From positions 34,769 through 98,768 of IMG/VR virus record IMGVR_UViG_3300020442_000016: a DNA stretch of 64,000 bases; one strand, written 5' to 3'. Under the pieces are notes generated by a model. That model searched no databases, was not told the DNA's origin, and was given only the letters and a program-made list of their open reading frames with translations. This document shows, piece after piece, positions 36,501-42,500 of this stretch (within the stretch, counting starts at the first letter, position 1; the number at the start of each line of letters is the position of its first letter). The DNA is from a virus. The position numbers and the translations under genes were made by a program.

Positions 36501-39500
36501 CAGCAATTAGTCGTTACTATGATGCTGGAAACAGAATCATTGATAATAGACAAGAAATTATTGATTTTGCCGAAGCACAGATCACAGTTGATCATCCTGG
36601 TTTCTACTATCCTGGCGCTCAACAAACTGATGCATGGGGTAGATTCCGTGATGCATATCGTTTGATTATCAAGAATAAAGACCTCATTGTTGATTACACT
36701 TATGAATTGATGGTTGCACAATTCCCATCATTGGTTGTGCCTAGTGCTGATAAGTGTAAGAGAGATCTTGGTAAGTTTATCGATGCTGTTGCTAGAGATA
36801 CACACTCTGGTGGTAACGTCTATGGACGTAAATTTACCATGCAATATTTTGATTCCAACAGTGGTTTGGCATACATCTCTAGTGAGATTGCTGAGACACG
36901 TTGGGCATATGAGAAAGCAAAAGATTTGATGCTTCTTGCTATTACCAACCAACTTTCTGGTAACTATGGTAGTGGCAACTTCGGTCCTGCTTATAACGAG
37001 ATTTCTGTTGGTGGTAGCGGCGGCACTGGTATTACTATTGACCCTGCACCTGGCAATCCTTATGGCACTGCAGGATCTAATACTACTGCTAACGATCCTG
37101 GCAACTGCTCTGATGTCCAGTCTGCAATTACAACTACTTGGACATATATTGATGAAACTCTTGGAGCAGGTAACATGGATGACCTGCCTGATGAAGTGCT
37201 TCCTACAGAATTCACTCTTAACCAAACCAAGTGTCGTCGTGATATCGGAATCTTTGTTGATGCAATCGTTGAAGATCTTAAGTCCAACGGTAACTGGGGC
37301 GTCGTTAAATTTACTAAGAAATACTTCGATGGTGCTGGTGCACCTATCTCCAACGGTCTAGTTGGCGAAGTTGCTGAATCTATCACAGCATTTAACCATG
37401 CTCGCACACTGATGTATAGTGCGATCAACAACTTGCTGTATGGAAAGGATCTTACCATCACTGCAGATCCTGCATCTTATGGTGGTAGTGCTCCTGGTCA
37501 TAAGTATGATCCTAACTATGCAAGTGGCAGCAATCAGTTGCTCACTAACTGTGCAGATGTTAAGGCATCGATCGATACATTGTTGGCAGTTGCAACAACA
37601 GCAATTAGTGCTGGTAACCTTAATAATATTGTTGCTCTTGAGCAAGCAAATCAGGTTACTGATGGCACATACACTATCGGTGAAACGATTCGTGTTAATA
37701 AGATTGCATACCAAGAAAAAGGCGATGGTCTCTTCTTCAGAGATGACGTTATTAAGGGTATGTCTAGCAATGCATCCTTCACTGCACTCGGTGTTAACAC
37801 TGGTTTCAGATGGTTGTTTGCTGGTAATGTAACTGGATCATTCCAGTCTAGAGAGTATATTACTAACAGTCAGTTGGATGTTGGTAGTGGTGTTTCTCAG
37901 ACTGTAATTAACGTTGCTGCTGGATCCAAATCACTCAAGTTTGATGGATCTTCAAATTCATATATCAACATGCCTAACAGCTATGATTATGAGTTTGGCA
38001 CTGGTGACTTTACAATCGAAGGTTGGTATTATTTCCCTGCAACAACTGCTAACCCACAGCAAGTCCTCTTCGACGTTGGTTATCAAACTGACTATCAGGT
38101 TGTAGTTGTTTGGGATACAGTTATTAGAGCATATACTGCAACTAACGGTCAAGGCACAGATCTCTACAATACTGCTAATAAGGTAACACCTTCAGCAAAT
38201 ACATGGCACCACATCGCTCTTGTTAAGGGTAGTAATGTGATGACTCTATATGTTGATGGTGTTGTTACTGGTCAGGTTGGTGATACTGGCACATATAACT
38301 ATGGTCACGTCACTATCGGTGCATCTGCTGCTACTAACGCAGGTAACTTTAATGGTGGTGTCGATCACTTCATCGTTTCTAACGCTGCAAGGTATACTCA
38401 ACCATTTACACCTAGCGCTGTCTACGATTCTACTGCTGATGACATTATTACATCCTTCAATAATGAGCATCCAATTTTGGTTGCTGATCAGGATGTTTAT
38501 GCGAAGTATACTGACACTATTACAGCCAACGCAACTGCTACTTACGTTGACTACGATGATGACAGAATTACAATTCAGGAATGGGATATTGGTAGACAGG
38601 AATATAGAGATGCCGCTGATATCATCGAGAAGAATGCTGCATGGATTGCAGAAGAAGCAGTCGGTAGACTGAAACTCCGTTATCCTGATTTCGTCTTCCC
38701 TGGCGATAACCCTGCTGCAAATACTTACGGTGGCACAAACTATTGTATTCGTGACACTAGAGACTACATCGTTCCTGCAATGGTCAAAGACCTCAGAAAT
38801 GGTGGTAATTATAATGTAACTACTACTGCAAGATTCTATCTGACTAAGGGTGGAGAGCTGGAGTTTATCGGCAATGAATTGCTACAAACTCTGTATACAT
38901 GGGATCAAGTTGCTGATATTGCTAAAGAAGTCGTTACTTCCACAAGTCTTGATCTTTCTGGCACATACAGCACAATTCTTCGTATTCCTAACAACTTCTC
39001 TTCTCCTGCATCTCAACCAGTCCTAGACGAAATTCAAGCACTCTCTGATGAGATTGCTACTATTCTGTCTCCAACAGGTCACAGATATCGTGATGCTGGT
39101 GATCTCATTTGGAAGAATAAGGACTACATTGCAGATGAAGCAGTTGGTTATATTCAAGACAAGTATACTAAAGATATCGCTGGCACCCTCACAGACTTCC
39201 TTATCATGCCTGGTAATGGAGAGCCTAGCTGCCATCGTGATCTTTCCGATCATGTTATCCCTGCAATCATCGGTGACCTCTGCACTGGCGGTAACGCTAA
39301 CACCCAGATGATCATCAGTAAGTATCTGAATAACCAAGATCAGATCCTACACGTACAGGATGAGTTGTCACCTATGCTTGATGCGTTGCATTTCTGCAAC
39401 GATCTTGCACAGAAAGCAATTAATAATCTCCTCTTGAGTCCTGGCGAAACTGCTTCTAGTTTGGGAATTGATGTTAGATATCAAGATGATTACTATGAGC

Positions 39501-42500
39501 CTCAGTGGACAACTAGAGATGCATTTAGAGGTGCTTCTACTACTATTGATAGTAAGGCATATCCTCAGGCAACTCGTGCACAGAATGATAGATTCCTCGA
39601 CGCTGCAGATCTGCTACAAGCCAATAAGAAACTGATCGCTCATGAAGCAGTTGCATTCATGAATGATCTTGGTAAGTATGGATCCTTCAACGTGCCTGGT
39701 GGATCAATCAACTGTGTTGATGACGTTGTAGATATCCTCGATGCAGTAACCCATGACCTTTCTTATGACTGTAATGAAAGGACATATGATGCATCTGCAC
39801 TTTACTTGCGTGAAGAAGATAATGCACTGCTCCACGTTTCTACTGAAGCAGAAGCAACTCGCACAGTCCTAAGAGTTGCCAGAGACATGGCAATCCTAAC
39901 CATGAGAAATGGTTTCGGTCGCCCCCATGTCGATGGTAACAACCCAGATTTCAGACCTGTTGAATCCTACGAGCAAAACACTGTCCATCAAGACGTGTAT
40001 GATGCTTATCATTATCTCGATTCGCATATCAGATGGATTGCTAATGAGTCTGTGAAGCGTATGAAGGCTAACTACCCTAACTTCACTGTTAATGGTGGTG
40101 CTGGTGCAATGTGGTGGAAGGAATTCACTCCAACAAATGCATCATATACTGCATCAACTGGTGTGTTGACTCTCACTATTCCAGATCACAGACTTAACGT
40201 TGGTGAGTATATCAGTATCGCTGCAAATGGTATTACATTTACCTGCAGTATGGATAGCAATGCAACTAACCATCCATATCCACGAAATACTGATCCTGCT
40301 TACGAGAAACGTCTGCTAATCACAGATACAACTCCAGATACACTCACAATTAATGTCGGTGCATCTCCTTCAGGCCAGCAATACGACCACACATTTGTAT
40401 CTGCTGTTACTGGTGCTGTCCGTTATGGATGGAATGATGGTGGAGAGCACTTCACTCCAACTGCTGTTAACTACACAGCAAGCACAGGTGAGATGGTCCT
40501 GACCATTCCTAACCACTCCTTCAACGTTGGCAGCAGAATGTCTATCGAGCCTCATAGCTTGGTATTCACTTGTGCTATGGATAATAACCAAAGCGAGCAC
40601 GCATATCCTCGTAATGGTGATCCAGCATATGGCACAACTCGCGCTATCACTGCTATTGGCACTTCTACTCAAGATATTACCAATGCAACTTATGATCCTG
40701 TCTCAGGTAAGATGGTTATCACAACAAGTGGCAACCATGGATTGGTAACTGGCAACAGAATTAAACTTGCCGCTAACTCCTTGACATTCACATGCACAAT
40801 GGATAGCAATGGTAGTAACCATACTTATCCTCGTGCTACAGACCCTGCAAATGAGAAGTGGTTGCTTGTCAGCCGCGAGAGTGATACAACATTCTCTTGC
40901 TATGTGGGTGTTGCTGCAAACAATAACCAATATGATCATACCTTTGTGAGTGCTACTGCTGGTGCACTTATCAAGCAAAATGGCACTGTTACAGTTAATG
41001 TTGGTGCATCTCCTTCTAACAATCAATACGCTCACACTTTCGTGAGAGCTGTCCAAGGCGGAATCATTTCTGCTGGCGCTATCGATTGTGTCCATGACGT
41101 TGCAGATCTAATCCGTGCTGTCCTCTGGAATGCTGAGAATGGTGGTGACAACTATGTTGGTTTGGCAACTGAATTCTACTTAAGTGGTCCTGCTATTATT
41201 CACGTTACTTCACAGGTAACTGAGACGCTTTACGCTATTCAGCAAGCGAAGAATATTATGATCAACATGGCGCTGGGTGCAGGTGTTGGATCTATTGTTG
41301 GTGAAGTTGCACAACCTGCAGCAAATACATTTAACGGCACTTCAGATCAGAATACAGAAATTCAGAATCGTTTGACATATCTCTGGGATATTGTCGAAGA
41401 TACAATGCAAGATCCTAATGGACAAAATGCTCCAACGTATCCTAATTCTGCTGCTAGTAAGAATTTCCAGTGGGAATTGCCTAACTTCTGGCCAATCAAA
41501 TATACAAGCGAAATCGCTGATAGAGATCTTACCATCACCTTTGACTCCGCTAATGGTGGTCTAGGAAACAGTGGCACATGGAATCAAACTTGTCCACAAG
41601 TTGCGTCTTCCATCACTACCTTGATGGATATTGTTGATAGCACCATTGTTGGTGGTTTGACAAATACCAATGCTCTTGCAGGTATTACTCGCACAACGGC
41701 ATACTCCTCTAACACCAACTATCAAGAAGGTACATGTGAGAATGTCAGATCGATGATTGATAACCTCTTCGTCTTGATGACAGAATCTCTAACTGCTGAC
41801 AATAGAAACTTGCGTCAGTATGCAGACCTCATGAGATTCAATGCTCCTGCAATTTACAGACGTGCATATGATGAGACTGTTGTTTCTTATCCTCAATTTG
41901 CTACACAGATCCTAACTTACAATTCAGATCCATATCTCCTTGGTAAGGAAATCGTTGATGCTATTCAGTATGACCTTATTACTAAGGGTAACGCTGGTGC
42001 ATTTAAGTTGATCGCTGATTGGTTTGATGGTGATGGTGCATTCATTGCATTCCCAAATATTATTAGATCTTTCCTCTTGGAATTCTTGTCCAAGATCAGA
42101 GAAATGGCCAAGTCTGTTATTTACCTCTCACAGACCGAACCTGAGTGGGCAGCATATGCAAATTACATCTATAACATTCCTATCAATACTCGCCTTGAGT
42201 GGAATCAAGAGCACGCCGAGTTTATCCTCGACTCCTCTTTGAATGTGATTCGCTATGCGATGTCAAGATCTGAATTCCCAACAGAAAACAGAGTCAACTT
42301 TGTCCCAAGCACTGACGTTGTTAATATTAGCAATAAGTATAATCTTGGTTACGATTGGAATACTGATCCTGCACTTGTCCTTCTTACACCTACAGTCCCT
42401 GTTGGTTATGACAGAGCAGAATACAGAATCAGAATCAACAAGCCTAACAACTTTAGAAGAGGTGACATTGTTACCTACATCCCTGCATCTCAGACATCAC

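Noticed and set aside
36728-37225. 165-aa minus-strand frame in the giant gene
   Set aside because: It is antisense to the well-formed helical repeats, with Arg/Ser/Cys shadow composition and no regulatory signals.
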